From assembly GCA_030411725.1 (NCBI GenBank), contig MU839848.1, positions 310,001 through 374,000 on the forward strand: a stretch of 64,000 nt of DNA, read 5' to 3'. The first letter of the stretch is position 1. Each line of letters begins with the position of its first letter. The DNA comes from Echria macrotheca. Taxonomy: Eukaryota > Ascomycota > Sordariomycetes > Sordariales > Schizotheciaceae. Below are positions 54,413-64,000 of this stretch, piece after piece. A program made the position numbers and the translations under genes. The notes beneath the pieces were generated by a model, which worked only from the letters and a program-made list of their open reading frames with translations, ran no database searches and was not told the origin of the DNA.

Positions 54413-57400
54413 CCTTTGGACAAAACAGAACAAGTGGGTACATGAGCAGTCGAGTACTCGGCCGGAGAACGGGGAAAGCCACTAGCTTAATAAGTGACTC
54501 AGGACAGAGATGGGATGAACGGCGGAGGCTGCCAGGTCTTATGCCACCAGTGCCGGTCCCACCTGTCCGGGTATGGTTCCCAAGAAAAAAGGACCCGGGG
54601 ATCCGGTCTTGTGTTCCCAGACGGGCCCTAGTCCAAAGCAAGATACGGCCTTAACGGAGCCGGACCCCTGGGGTGCTCAGGGCCCCCTGACCGATTGGAT
54701 GTCAGATATGGGATTAACAACAGCTAGCTGGCGGCAAAAAATCAGCAAGGGGCCCACACATATGCCGGCAGTCCAAGTGGCATATGGCATCTTACAAGGA
54801 AGGCAGACACGTTTCGGGCACTCGGGGCTACGGCGGGGGGCGGGTTATGGTAGATACAAAGAACAGCTTCGACGCGTAGGGCTCAGAGGTGTCAGATTGG
54901 ATCGGATGTGTAAGAGTGCAAAGGCGGCCGGGGGAGAGGAGAGCAGGCTGTTTTGAGGCAGCGTGGGGGAGAGCTGGCATGATTTAGAGACGACGGGGAG
55001 TCAGGCGGTGTAACCCAATTGGGAGTGTGTACCTTGGCAGTCGCGGGCTGGGGGATGGAGACTAGTGGCAGCAGCTAAGCAGGGTAAGGGGAGATTTTGA
55101 GCGATTTTAATCGTGGATTCATCCTGTCTGTCTGGAGAGAGGGGCATTAACGGGATGCCATTCCTGTCTTGGGGCCTGCACCCAGATTGGGGAGGGGTGG
55201 AGGAGGAGGGGGAGGTGGTCCAAGGGGGGTCAATTTCATGAAGCCGCACCACACTAGGACTTTTTATCCTCAGCACCCGTTCGGGCGGTGCGGGCGGCAC
55301 CTGGGCGCATCTGGGCCGCCAGGTCGCAGCATCGCATCATCACGCCTCCGTAGATCCCCGAGTGCAGCCACCCGGCACGACTTTTTCTCTCCGACAGGGC
55401 TCACTGGCCATCTTATCTCTGTTATCTCTGCTTGACTCTCTCTCGCTTCCCGCCTCTATTTTTTGATCATTCTTGTTTCTCCTGAGCCGGCCACGATCCA
55501 ACCCGGGAGTTGACGCTGCAGCGCGGAAACAGGGGTATTCCAGGTCCCAACTGATTAGCCGTGTCTGCGATCACAGCGGCTCTTTTTGGTCTCTATCTAC
55601 TCTGCGAGAAACACACGACGGCACTCGACGGCACTACCTCACCCAGGGCTCAGCCAAATTACTTTGTGACAGCAGGAACGACCTGTCGAGATCCTGACGA
55701 GTTTGACTAATCGGCCGGAACCAGAATACCCATGTCTTGTTGGCCCCCACTTTCGCTCCTGCCCGCATAATGCACACGGCGAGCTGGAACACGCGCTCGC
55801 TCACCTGCTCCTCACCTCCACCTCTTCGTCCTCCTTGCTCGCATCTGCGGCTCACCAACGATGGTTGACAGGCTGACAAGGGGGGGTCAGGTTGGCACAA
55901 ATATGTTTGTCATCTGCAGCCACAAAGTCCTAGTCTAATCCCGTCTCGTGCCCCATCCCGTGTCTCTTGTTTCTTTTCTTTTTCTTTTTCCATGGAAAGT
56001 GTCATCCCACAAAAAAAAAAAGGATGACATCCTATATCTCTAGGGCGGTACGGGACCTGACTCGGATTTATTATACGCGACTAGACTAGTCAGTACGCCA
56101 GCATGGGTATGGACCAGCCTAAAATGCTCTTCCCCCCCTCCATCCCCTTCCACGTTGCCTGCCGCTTTTGCTGCAATCAACTGTTTTCGTATTCTTGCCT
56201 TGTCAAAAACCCGGAACAATGGAAGAGGGAGGGTGGGCAGAGGAGGGTATTCCCGTATGTCGGATTCAGCCAGACAATTCATCCAGATTTTTTTCTCTGT
56301 CGTTTCATTCCCACCAAAGACAAGGTCGTCGGCGGGTAGGGAAAGGTGGGAACATTTGGAAAAATTCCACCGAAGCCACCGATACCTTAGCTCACGGCAG
56401 TATAGGTAGGTGTGTTGTAACCTAAATTTTCCGACTCGTGGTTCGAACGCTTAAGAACCATGGTTTTAGAGCTCGATGTTAAACACGGCTACGTCAGTGC
56501 CCAGCCGGTGACAGCGACAAGACTAGCAACGGCTATGCCGTTCGGCCGGTCCGCGCACGCGTGTAACGTATGCTAGTGTGCCTTATATATATCTAATCAG
56601 CTCCGGTATGATATACAAGAACATGGGGTGGGGGCCAAGGAGATAGAGCCATGGGAGGAGGAGGAGGAGCCAGGGCATGGGAAGAATCAATGATGGAGAA
56701 AAGAAGAAGAAAGAAGCCGGTTCGCTTGTCTTTTCGTTGCTCCTGGTCGTCGATCAAAACAGTTCGACGGCCATTCTCTCGGCTTATGCATCTCGCATCT
56801 CCCGACGGCGAGTCATGCGGAAATCCCGGCTAGTCCGTGGTCTAGACTCGATACTAGTCTAGTAGTGCATTTCTAGCGGACAACCAACAACACCAACACC
56901 AAGACCCAAAAAAAAGGGATGACAAAAAAAGACAATGACAAAAAGAAAGCTCGGCGAAAGAAAGAAAGATTTGACCATGGATGATGCTGACTCATGCCCA
57001 CCTCCTTCTCATCACGGGAAACTAAAACAAAACACGCAGCCCAAAATACACACCCACATTTGCAAAATGACGACATAAAACGCCAAAGAGGAAGAGTAGC
57101 GAGAAATCGTCGTCGTGTGTGGAGCGGCGTGTTTTGAATAACGGCGAACCGGGGTGGCTTGAGCCCGTTCCCTCTTCATCGGCCAGATCCGGTTAATAAC
57201 CGAGACACACATGGGTGATGAGGGAGGGACGATGAGATCCGTCCGATCAGGAATATACCTAGACTAAGGTAGGTATATAATCCAAGTATTATTAGGTAGG
57301 GACTCCTGAAACTCCAACCCCATCCTTCGTCCTTCCTCTTTCCTCCTCACCCTGGCCGTCGATCCCCTTCTTTCGAGCTTCCTTCCGCACCTTACAAACG

Positions 57401-59054
57401 CTTTTTGTCATTTTCAAATAAGCGAGCGCTGATAACTATGCGTTCGTTCGAAAAAAACTTCGTCCACGATCGATAGCATCATCTCCCGTCATTCCTGGCG
57501 ATCAATTTCCAGTCCAGGCAGGGAAAGGAAGGAAGGAAGAGAACAAAAAAAGATGACAAGAGATAGAAAAATTGGAACCCTTCCCCTTCCCCACGCGAAG
57601 GCTTATTCAGACACTCACTCACCCGGGAGGGAAAACAATAAAGTGGCTTCGATGTTTGGAAACGATTTCATGGGATTACGTGAGTGGCTTACGCAACTGT
57701 TCATGACAAGAGATTGGTGTTTTATTCTCTCCGCGAGACGTTTTTCTTTGCTGTTTCAGTATTTCTCTTCTCGGCCCGAAGAAGGGATTTAGAGTTTCGG
57801 CGTCCGTTGCCGAGGAGGAGGAAGGAAGAAAGCGGAATTTTGAAATTCGGGATAGCAAATCCGAATGTTGTGCAACATGGACAGAACTTCGAGGTTGGTG
57901 GTGGTGGTGTGCCATGGGCGTAGACGTATTGAAAAGTAAGTCATAGACGCCATTGTTTGTTTTCCTTCCTATATATTCCTTGCCTACGCGAAGGTTGGAA
58001 GCCTGCATGCAGCAGGAGAACCACAAAACCCATCCTCCCTCCTGTAGGTTCATAAGGAAATATATATCGCAGTTACACAAAAAGGGGCGCAGGGAAGAAG
58101 AAGAAGGGGAAGGGGTATCGTGGACACACACACGGTTAAAGAATTGAGGAGTGTCAAAAACCGGACAAGCATGTTTTTGTTGAATCGAATGATTGGCTCG
58201 CCAAAAAGACCTCACATGCAGAATGTGGTGGTTACGTGTACTGTGTGTATATCCCGTATGGGAGTGGCTACACAAGAGTTTGGTTGGGCGAAACGGGCTG
58301 GGCGAGCAAGGTCCACGGTTGGGCGGGTTACACAACATGAATGGGATAGAGCGCAGTTTACGACTCCCTTCCCTGCATTGGGCGACCGGATTTCTGAGAG
58401 ACAAGGTTCAGAGGGAGAGAGAGATATGCGAGAGTATATGCAGCCATCTTGTCCAAAGACGGAATTTCCATGTGAGGGGTCGCGATCATGACAGTGGAAA
58501 GCTGGACTGATAACTGATCGTTCAGGTTATATCCGACATGTCTCTCATGTGCAGACTCACTAGGTAGACTTCAACCTACATGTCAAATACTTTGGTTGAT
58601 CCAAAAAAGCGATCAAAAAGGAAGGAATAAGAGCTGATAAGCAACCAGTCACTTTTCTAGGGTCTTGGTGCATCCTTCAGACCGGATCACTGTAAGATCA
58701 GGAACTGATCGGATCATTATGATCTCATATATATTTGCGATCCCAGAACATACACACGCATACACACACCTACTGATCCAATGCAATCTGCCTGTCGACA
58801 CCGGGACTCTGGTTCCTACGAGACTAAGCCTATATGCGAATATAAGGCAAAGCCCGGCATCTGAGCAGAGAGGAGTGCGTGATTGAGCCAAGATAGGTAT
58901 CCATTTTTTGGCAGCAACATTGTCTTTTCCAACCATGACTCTACGAAAGAAGGTACACATCGAAAGGCAACTGAGGACAAAAGGCCATCTGCGGCTACCT
59001 TCCTTCTCTCCGACGGTATCAATTTCATTTCTACAAGGCAGGAACGGCACATAT

Positions 59055-59058
<4 letters not shown>

Positions 59059-59099
<41 letters not shown>
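59059..59099. repeat. Dinucleotide microsatellite (AC)n
   Basis: About twenty uninterrupted AC units, likely length-polymorphic. Confidence 0.97.
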
Positions 59100-59101
<2 letters not shown>

Positions 59102-59765
59102 AACACAAAACAACCAAGAAAAAGAAAACCACACCCTTCATCAAAACCTCCAAAGGTACAACCACCCCAACGCAGACCTCAATGCCAAACCCCCAACCCC
59201 CAAACAAATACCGATCATCTCTTCCTACCGAAAACAGCAAGATAAAGATAAAGAGCCGCTCGCGGTCTAGAACCACGCTTGCAAGGTAAACTGCAGCTCG
59301 GGTAAGTATGCCTGCATTGCATATCCGAGGAGATACCTTTAGATATGTGTGGACACCACCACCACACCACAAACCCCTCCATCATCGTCCATGTGAGCCT
59401 GTTTGACAGGCAGGCAGAGGTCTAGACAGTTCCAAAAGGTGTTACGGATAGGTGGACCGATAAGGTTGTCAAGTTTATCTGTAGTGGCAGGGCTGCTGTC
59501 TGCAGTGCATAAGGTACCTATGCATATGCCATGCACGTTCTTTTGTGCGTGTGTGTGTGCGATACTGAATGCAGGGAGTGCAGTGCAGGCGGTAGATAGG
59601 TAGGTCGTAGCTCTGTGTACTTGTCGAGAAATCACTCACTCATATTAGATACAGAGATCGCCCAGGGGATTGGGGGGATGGGGTGGGGATTCACTTCCTC
59701 CTGGCCGTTATCGGGCGAAGAAGACCGTTGATTTCGCGATAAGAGGTGATGTGAGAAAGGAAAGA

Positions 59766-59781
59766 GGGGGGGGGGGGGGGG
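59766..59781. repeat. Homopolymer G16
   Basis: An uninterrupted run of sixteen G, prone to slippage and sequencing error and able to contribute to a G-quadruplex. Confidence 0.9.
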
Positions 59782-60749
59782 TAATTGTGGAGGGTGAAAG
59801 GTCTGTTGTTCACCAGTATGCGATTCATCTTTCGTAGGCTTTCGTAGGTAGGTAAATAATGAAATACCTCTCAACAATGGAAGAGGGAAAGCAAATCCAT
59901 GACGGATAACGCGAGCCATTCATTCTGCTTCACCTGTATGTTTTTCTTTTCGCAAAGTTTCGCCCCATCTCCTCCCCCTCCTCCTCCTCCTTGTCAGGAC
60001 TGCCAACTGGCCAACGGCCAACGGCCAGGGCTCTTGTTCCGGTTCAGATATATATAGGGGCGAAGCACCCAACCCTGTTTTGGGGACAGAGGTTAAGTGA
60101 CCATTCCACTTCCCTGTTCCTGTTCTAGCTACTTACCTACCTTACCTTGAATGAAGCAACCAGAATGGGAGGTACCGCCATGCTCACTCACACAACGCAC
60201 AACGCTTGCACTACCCCCCACCCCTGGTGAGGTTTGGACCTGTCCTACAAGTATTCACCCCCCGTGTCTTCTTGCAGTGACACCATCGAATTATGAGACT
60301 AGGCAGGGTGCTTTCCACGCAAGTCACCTGAAGACGCACCACAACCTCATCACAGGCAACGTCGAGTAACAGAACAAAGCATTATATTCTAGTGTCCTCA
60401 TGGGAACTTCCCAAGGGATCCAAATATACAATAGCCTCCCGGACCACATTCCTCTAGGTACAAGTCAACTCCATCCATGCCCCTACAGACTGAACCTGAT
60501 GGTATCCCGGCAGAACGAGACCACAGAACACAATAAGCACTCCGGCATATCAACAACTCCAAGAGCCCGATACGAATCCCTATCAGAATGGACAAAGTAT
60601 ACCAGACTAGACATTCTTGATGCTTTTGCATTAGAAACCCCACCGGCTCAACATGACTCTGACAACGATAAAGAAAAGCCCGCCGGCGACTGCCCAAATC
60701 ACCGAAAACGCCGGGATAAAACGCCAATGTACATCCTAATCCAATCCTG

Positions 60750-63065
60750 TTACCCGTCAATCGTCTTCCCCCCGCAGTCTGGGATCTTGACTCCGCTCTT
60801 CAGCTTGCGGTTCACATCCATCAGGCCCCACTGGTCTTCCCAGTTCTGGTCGCCCTCGTTGAAGACGACTTTCCACGGCTCATCGAACGCCTCGAACCAA
60901 AAGTACTGCGTGCCGTTCTGAAGTGCCGAGCAGACCCAGTCCTCCATCAGCTGGTTCATCTGCGGGATGCCAGCTACCGAGGCATCCGGACAAACCTTGA
61001 CCGTAGCTGACCCGCAGTCGGTACCGCCTTGGGAGGGCCACCCAATCTCGCTGATAACGTTCTTTTCGGGGTCGGATTTGAAGAAGCCGGAGTTGTGGTT
61101 CGACCAGAAACTATAGGTCCACGACGCCGCGTCCTTGGCGTTGATACCGCCGAAGAAGGGATGGATGTTGGCCATGATGTAGTCGCTCTGTTGCGCCAGC
61201 GTCGCCGTCCACTTGTCGCCGAGATCACTAGTCGCCACCGGTAGATTCCACCCTTTGGCCGTCAGGTTGGTGCGGACCTCGGCCAGCAGACTGCCGAGCG
61301 TCGAGATATCCATCTGCTCGCGGAACAAAATCTCGTTGGCGACAATGACCCCCTTGAACGGCTTGTCGCCATACTCGTTCAGAATGTCGTACATCTGGGA
61401 CAGCTGTCGCGCGTTGGTCGTCTTGTTGTTGTCTTGCCACACACCCATCCAGATCTTGATCTTGTCGTCCAGCTTGAGTTGCCTCAGTGCGTGTATAACC
61501 ATTTGGGTCTGGTTGCAGTCGTTGCCGTACAGACGCAGTGTGTTGGTAAGCTGGGAAAGAACGGCGACGTCACGGGTAACATTGTTCTGGGATGGAGGAT
61601 CACCTATGCAGTCGGGATACTGCGTATTTAGCGGCGTGTAGTCGACTCCGGGGAAGACCTTGTGAAGGTCTTTGTTGTTCATAAGCGCCTGGATCTCGGA
61701 CGAGTTGATGTCCAGGTCCGTCTTGTTGTCCTCGGCAGCCGAGCCAGAACCACCAGAGCCGCCACCGGACTTGTTGTACTTGAGGACAACACCAAACACA
61801 ATGCCCAGAACAACGGCGATGAGAATGGCAAAACAAACGGCGAGAATAACAACCAAGCGCCACTTCCGGCTCTTTTTACCTGAGCTGACACCTGCCTGCC
61901 ATCCCGGCTTCTCGACACCAAGGTTGGATGCCCCCGGCCCTTCGTATGCACTGCCGCCGTTGTTGACCGGCGCGTATTGACTGCTCAAGCCACTGGCGCT
62001 GGCGTTTCGACCTGCGAGAGCACCCAGCACGCCGCCAGCAGCGGCGCCACCAAGAGCGCCGTCCCGGCCGCGGTGGCTCGACCCCAAGCTCAGCATGCTA
62101 GACCGCTTCGTTCGGAGGTGGTAACCTAGGCCGTCGTCGCCATCATCCTCAATGTCATGCGGGTTGACGGCGCCGAGATGGGGGTTGCGTGCGTTTTGGT
62201 AAGGATCGTCGCTGTACATGTCGGTGGCCGCGAAGCTGTGCTGGGGACTTCTCGATGGCGTCCTTTGCCCGGGCGTCGCGCGACCCGGACTACGGGGAGC
62301 GGCATTCAGTCCTTGGAGGCTGGAAGACGAGTCCCTGTCAACGGAGTAGCCACCAACATACGGCACTGGTGAAGGGGAATGATTGTCGTGCGCCCTGCCT
62401 TCGCCACGTCCTTGTCCTTGGTTCATCCATTGCCCGTGTTGTTGGTACGCCTGTTGAGGGTAGTCCGGCCCCCGCACCGCGTCTAGACCGCTCTGCCGTG
62501 CATTGTGTTCGGCGACGCTCAGGGCAATACCGGCCATGCCACCGGCTGCTGCCTCGCTAAAGTTGTCGGCACCGGGTGTGACAGTGGTTTGGGTAGGACG
62601 TCGCTGCGGCGCAGGCGGGTAATTCCCTTCTCGACCCAACTGTCCGCCACCGATTTCGCGCTGGGGTTCAGGGAGTGGTCGGCGGGGCTCGGGCAGCGGC
62701 CGATGCGGTTCGGGTAGTGGCCGCTGCGGCTCGGGGAGCGGCCTTGATGGCGGCATCATGTCTTGGGCGTACATGTTGGGGGCCGGGGCGGTTGCGTACG
62801 GCCCAGGTCCTCGGCCGCCGTTTGGTGGCCCTTCTTGACTGAGGCGGCGCTGAGCGCGGAGCCTGGCAAACGCAGAGTCGGGATGAGACCCGGGTGCGGC
62901 TCTCGGTGGCGAGCCGGTGTACGGATCTTCCTGGTAATACGGTTGCTGAGGCTGCTGTGGGGGGTATCGTTGTTGATACTGCTGCTGGTTCCGTGAGTAC
63001 GGATCGTGCTGGTCGAGGGGAATTCTCTCCCCCATTTCGTCGTCAAAAGAGTATCGGTGGGCCAT
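60750..63065 (-). CDS. btgC: Membrane-anchored glucan endo-1,3-beta-glucosidase (GH17, BtgC-type)
   Basis: A single exon encodes 771 residues. The N-terminal ~395 residues are cytosolic-type, rich in Gln, Pro and Gly, with a PLPEPxR repeat (about 105-135). One membrane helix lies at about 401-427 (LVVILAVCFAILIAVVLGIVF), then a Gly/Ser linker, making a type II membrane protein. The GH17 domain follows (about 440-765). Glu578 in IVANEILFRE is the expected acid/base and Glu673 in ISEIGWPSQGG the nucleophile. These enzymes cut or remodel beta-1,3-glucan in the wall. The gap on its 3' side is the 6.3-kb gene-poor stretch. The ATG at 63065 begins MAHRYSFDDEMGERIPL, the usual BtgC start. Confidence 0.95.
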   Translation of the reverse strand: MAHRYSFDDEMGERIPLDQHDPYSRNQQQYQQRYPPQQPQQPYYQEDPYTGSPPRAAPGSHPDSAFARLRAQRRLSQEGPPNGGRGPGPYATAPAPNMYAQDMMPPSRPLPEPQRPLPEPHRPLPEPRRPLPEPQREIGGGQLGREGNYPPAPQRRPTQTTVTPGADNFSEAAAGGMAGIALSVAEHNARQSGLDAVRGPDYPQQAYQQHGQWMNQGQGRGEGRAHDNHSPSPVPYVGGYSVDRDSSSSLQGLNAAPRSPGRATPGQRTPSRSPQHSFAATDMYSDDPYQNARNPHLGAVNPHDIEDDGDDGLGYHLRTKRSSMLSLGSSHRGRDGALGGAAAGGVLGALAGRNASASGLSSQYAPVNNGGSAYEGPGASNLGVEKPGWQAGVSSGKKSRKWRLVVILAVCFAILIAVVLGIVFGVVLKYNKSGGGSGGSGSAAEDNKTDLDINSSEIQALMNNKDLHKVFPGVDYTPLNTQYPDCIGDPPSQNNVTRDVAVLSQLTNTLRLYGNDCNQTQMVIHALRQLKLDDKIKIWMGVWQDNNKTTNARQLSQMYDILNEYGDKPFKGVIVANEILFREQMDISTLGSLLAEVRTNLTAKGWNLPVATSDLGDKWTATLAQQSDYIMANIHPFFGGINAKDAASWTYSFWSNHNSGFFKSDPEKNVISEIGWPSQGGTDCGSATVKVCPDASVAGIPQMNQLMEDWVCSALQNGTQYFWFEAFDEPWKVVFNEGDQNWEDQWGLMDVNRKLKSGVKIPDCGGKTIDG

Positions 63066-64000
63066 GGCTAGCGGAGCCTGGCGGTTGTGGGTCGGAAGGT
63101 CGAGCTATCGGGGGGGTCGTTGCGATGGTTGTCAAGGATATCGCTGGTGACGTTCAGGTACGCTATCGCCGTATGACGTTCTTCTCGGTCTCAATCTGTC
63201 ATGGACGCGATCGAAGCTCTTGACAAGCTTCAAATGGGGTGCACGCAAGCAGTCGAGCGACGGATTGATGGGTTGACAGGTTGCACCGCGCAACAGCGCT
63301 ATGTTTGCTTTGACAGCGGGCCGACTCGCTTTAATCAGCTGCGGCTCGAGTTGGGCGACGACTTTCGATCTATTCCCGTCCGAATGAGTGATGGAGGTCA
63401 AACAACAGGCGCATCCGAGCGAGTGGACGAAATAACGGCCAACAAGTGCGAAATGGTCCCAGCCGATTTCAGCGGTTTGCTGTGTGTCAGAGAAGGAGGA
63501 GGACGCTCTCGTATTTTTGGGAACTTGGGCTGTGTTGCCCCCCTGTTGCGCAAGCCCAATTGGGAGGAGGGTGGCTCCAGGTCTCTGGGGATCCCCCGTG
63601 TTCCTGCTGACTGTGCCCGTTGCTGGTCGTTCGCTGCGCTGCGCACCAACGTATTCGCGCTCGTGTGCTTCGTGATGTCTAGTACGTTGTCGAAAAGAAT
63701 CGAGGCACCAAGGAGGCCGGTGGTGCGAGTGCGAAGTTTGGTGCAGAAAGACGGTCGCTCACCAACTGGGAGCCGGGCACGTCAGGGGATCGAGAGCAAG
63801 GCAGTCAGTCAATGCCAAGGAAGCGGCTGCCAACCTCCATTTCGGACGGAGCCTCCCTGGATCTAACGCGGATCGGGAGGGGTTGCGGGCGTGCGTGCCA
63901 GCCCTCGAGGCCGCGTCAAAAGATGCGAGGAAGGCAGGTGGGTGGCAGGGGGGTGAAGCGCCAGAATCCGTGGGGCATGTGCGGATCCCGACAGGCTTTG
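63066..64000. promoter_or_regulatory. Upstream region of btgC
   Basis: This is the 5' side of btgC up to the right edge. A 221-codon + frame at 63201-63866 has no recognisable domain. Nothing else can be supported. Confidence 0.45.

Larger units (their letters stand above)
54413..60749. other. Gene-poor stretch of 6.3 kb
   Basis: No frame here shows a recognisable protein; the longest minus frame (57676-58404) is Ser/Arg/Pro-rich without domain signals. It contains A/T-rich runs, AGGTAGGT-type motifs (56402-56412, 57267-57300, 59596-59608, 59838-59852, 60130-60150), an AC microsatellite and a G16 run. It may hold long UTRs, a non-coding RNA or regulatory DNA for btgC, but none is demonstrable. 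Confidence 0.5.

Noticed and set aside
57676..58404. 242-codon minus frame in the gene-poor block
   Set aside because: Low-complexity Ser/Arg/Pro content and no recognisable motif.
59059..59099. Telomere-like or CRISPR-like array
   Set aside because: It is a plain AC microsatellite with no spacer structure.
63201..63866. 221-codon + frame upstream of btgC
   Set aside because: The first codons look gene-like, but no domain or splice pattern supports it and it lies in the btgC promoter side.

Overview
The window comes from the nuclear genome of a filamentous ascomycete (Pezizomycotina, most probably Sordariomycetes; the class is an inference). Evidence: short spliceosomal introns (about 50-100 nt) with GTAAGT-like donors and CTAAC-like branch sites, GC-rich third codon positions that open long spurious antisense frames, intergenic gaps of 0.3-2 kb, a HET-domain incompatibility gene, a btgC-type cell-wall glucanase, and fungal versions of Ssz1, Spt8, Pop1 and Rrp40. 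I see no operons, CRISPR arrays, intact transposons or rRNA genes.

Layout. 1-12 kb holds housekeeping RNA and protein genes: a C2H2 zinc-finger protein cut by the left edge (+), exosome subunit Rrp40 (-), ribosome-associated Hsp70 Ssz1 (+), an NT-C2 domain protein with two tiny first exons (-), and RNase P/MRP subunit Pop1 (+). 12-30 kb holds an RBR ubiquitin ligase (+), an Lsb1/Pin3-like SH3 protein (+), a HET-domain protein (-), an SRR1-like protein (+), a single-pass membrane protein with a cysteine-rich ectodomain (+), a PRISE-like reductase (-), an intron-containing tRNA-Leu(AAG) (+) and a three-repeat Myb protein (+). 30-47 kb holds SAGA subunit Spt8 (+), a five-exon ZNFX1/Hrr1-type SF1 helicase (-), head to head with a SWIM-RING protein (+), a DUF1275 membrane protein (-), a secreted bicupin oxalate decarboxylase (+) and a large AAA ATPase (-). 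47-64 kb holds an eight-cysteine small secreted protein (+), a conserved fungal protein of unknown function (-), tRNA-Ser(CGA) (+), a putative amidoligase (-), a gene-free stretch of 6.3 kb, and the membrane-anchored GH17 glucanase btgC (-).

The genes mostly act independently. Loose themes are RNA metabolism and translation (Rrp40, Pop1, Ssz1, two tRNAs, the helicase), chromatin and transcription (Spt8, Myb, C2H2), ubiquitin-type ligases (RBR, SWIM-RING) and the cell surface or secreted space (btgC, oxalate decarboxylase, cysteine-rich proteins). Candidates for new biology are the helicase with a chromodomain-like insert, the amidoligase of unknown substrate, the eight-cysteine secreted protein, and a retained-intron form of the oxalate decarboxylase that would gain a hydrophobic segment. 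All splice structures were inferred by eye from reading frame, splice signals and protein continuity; none was tested against transcripts.
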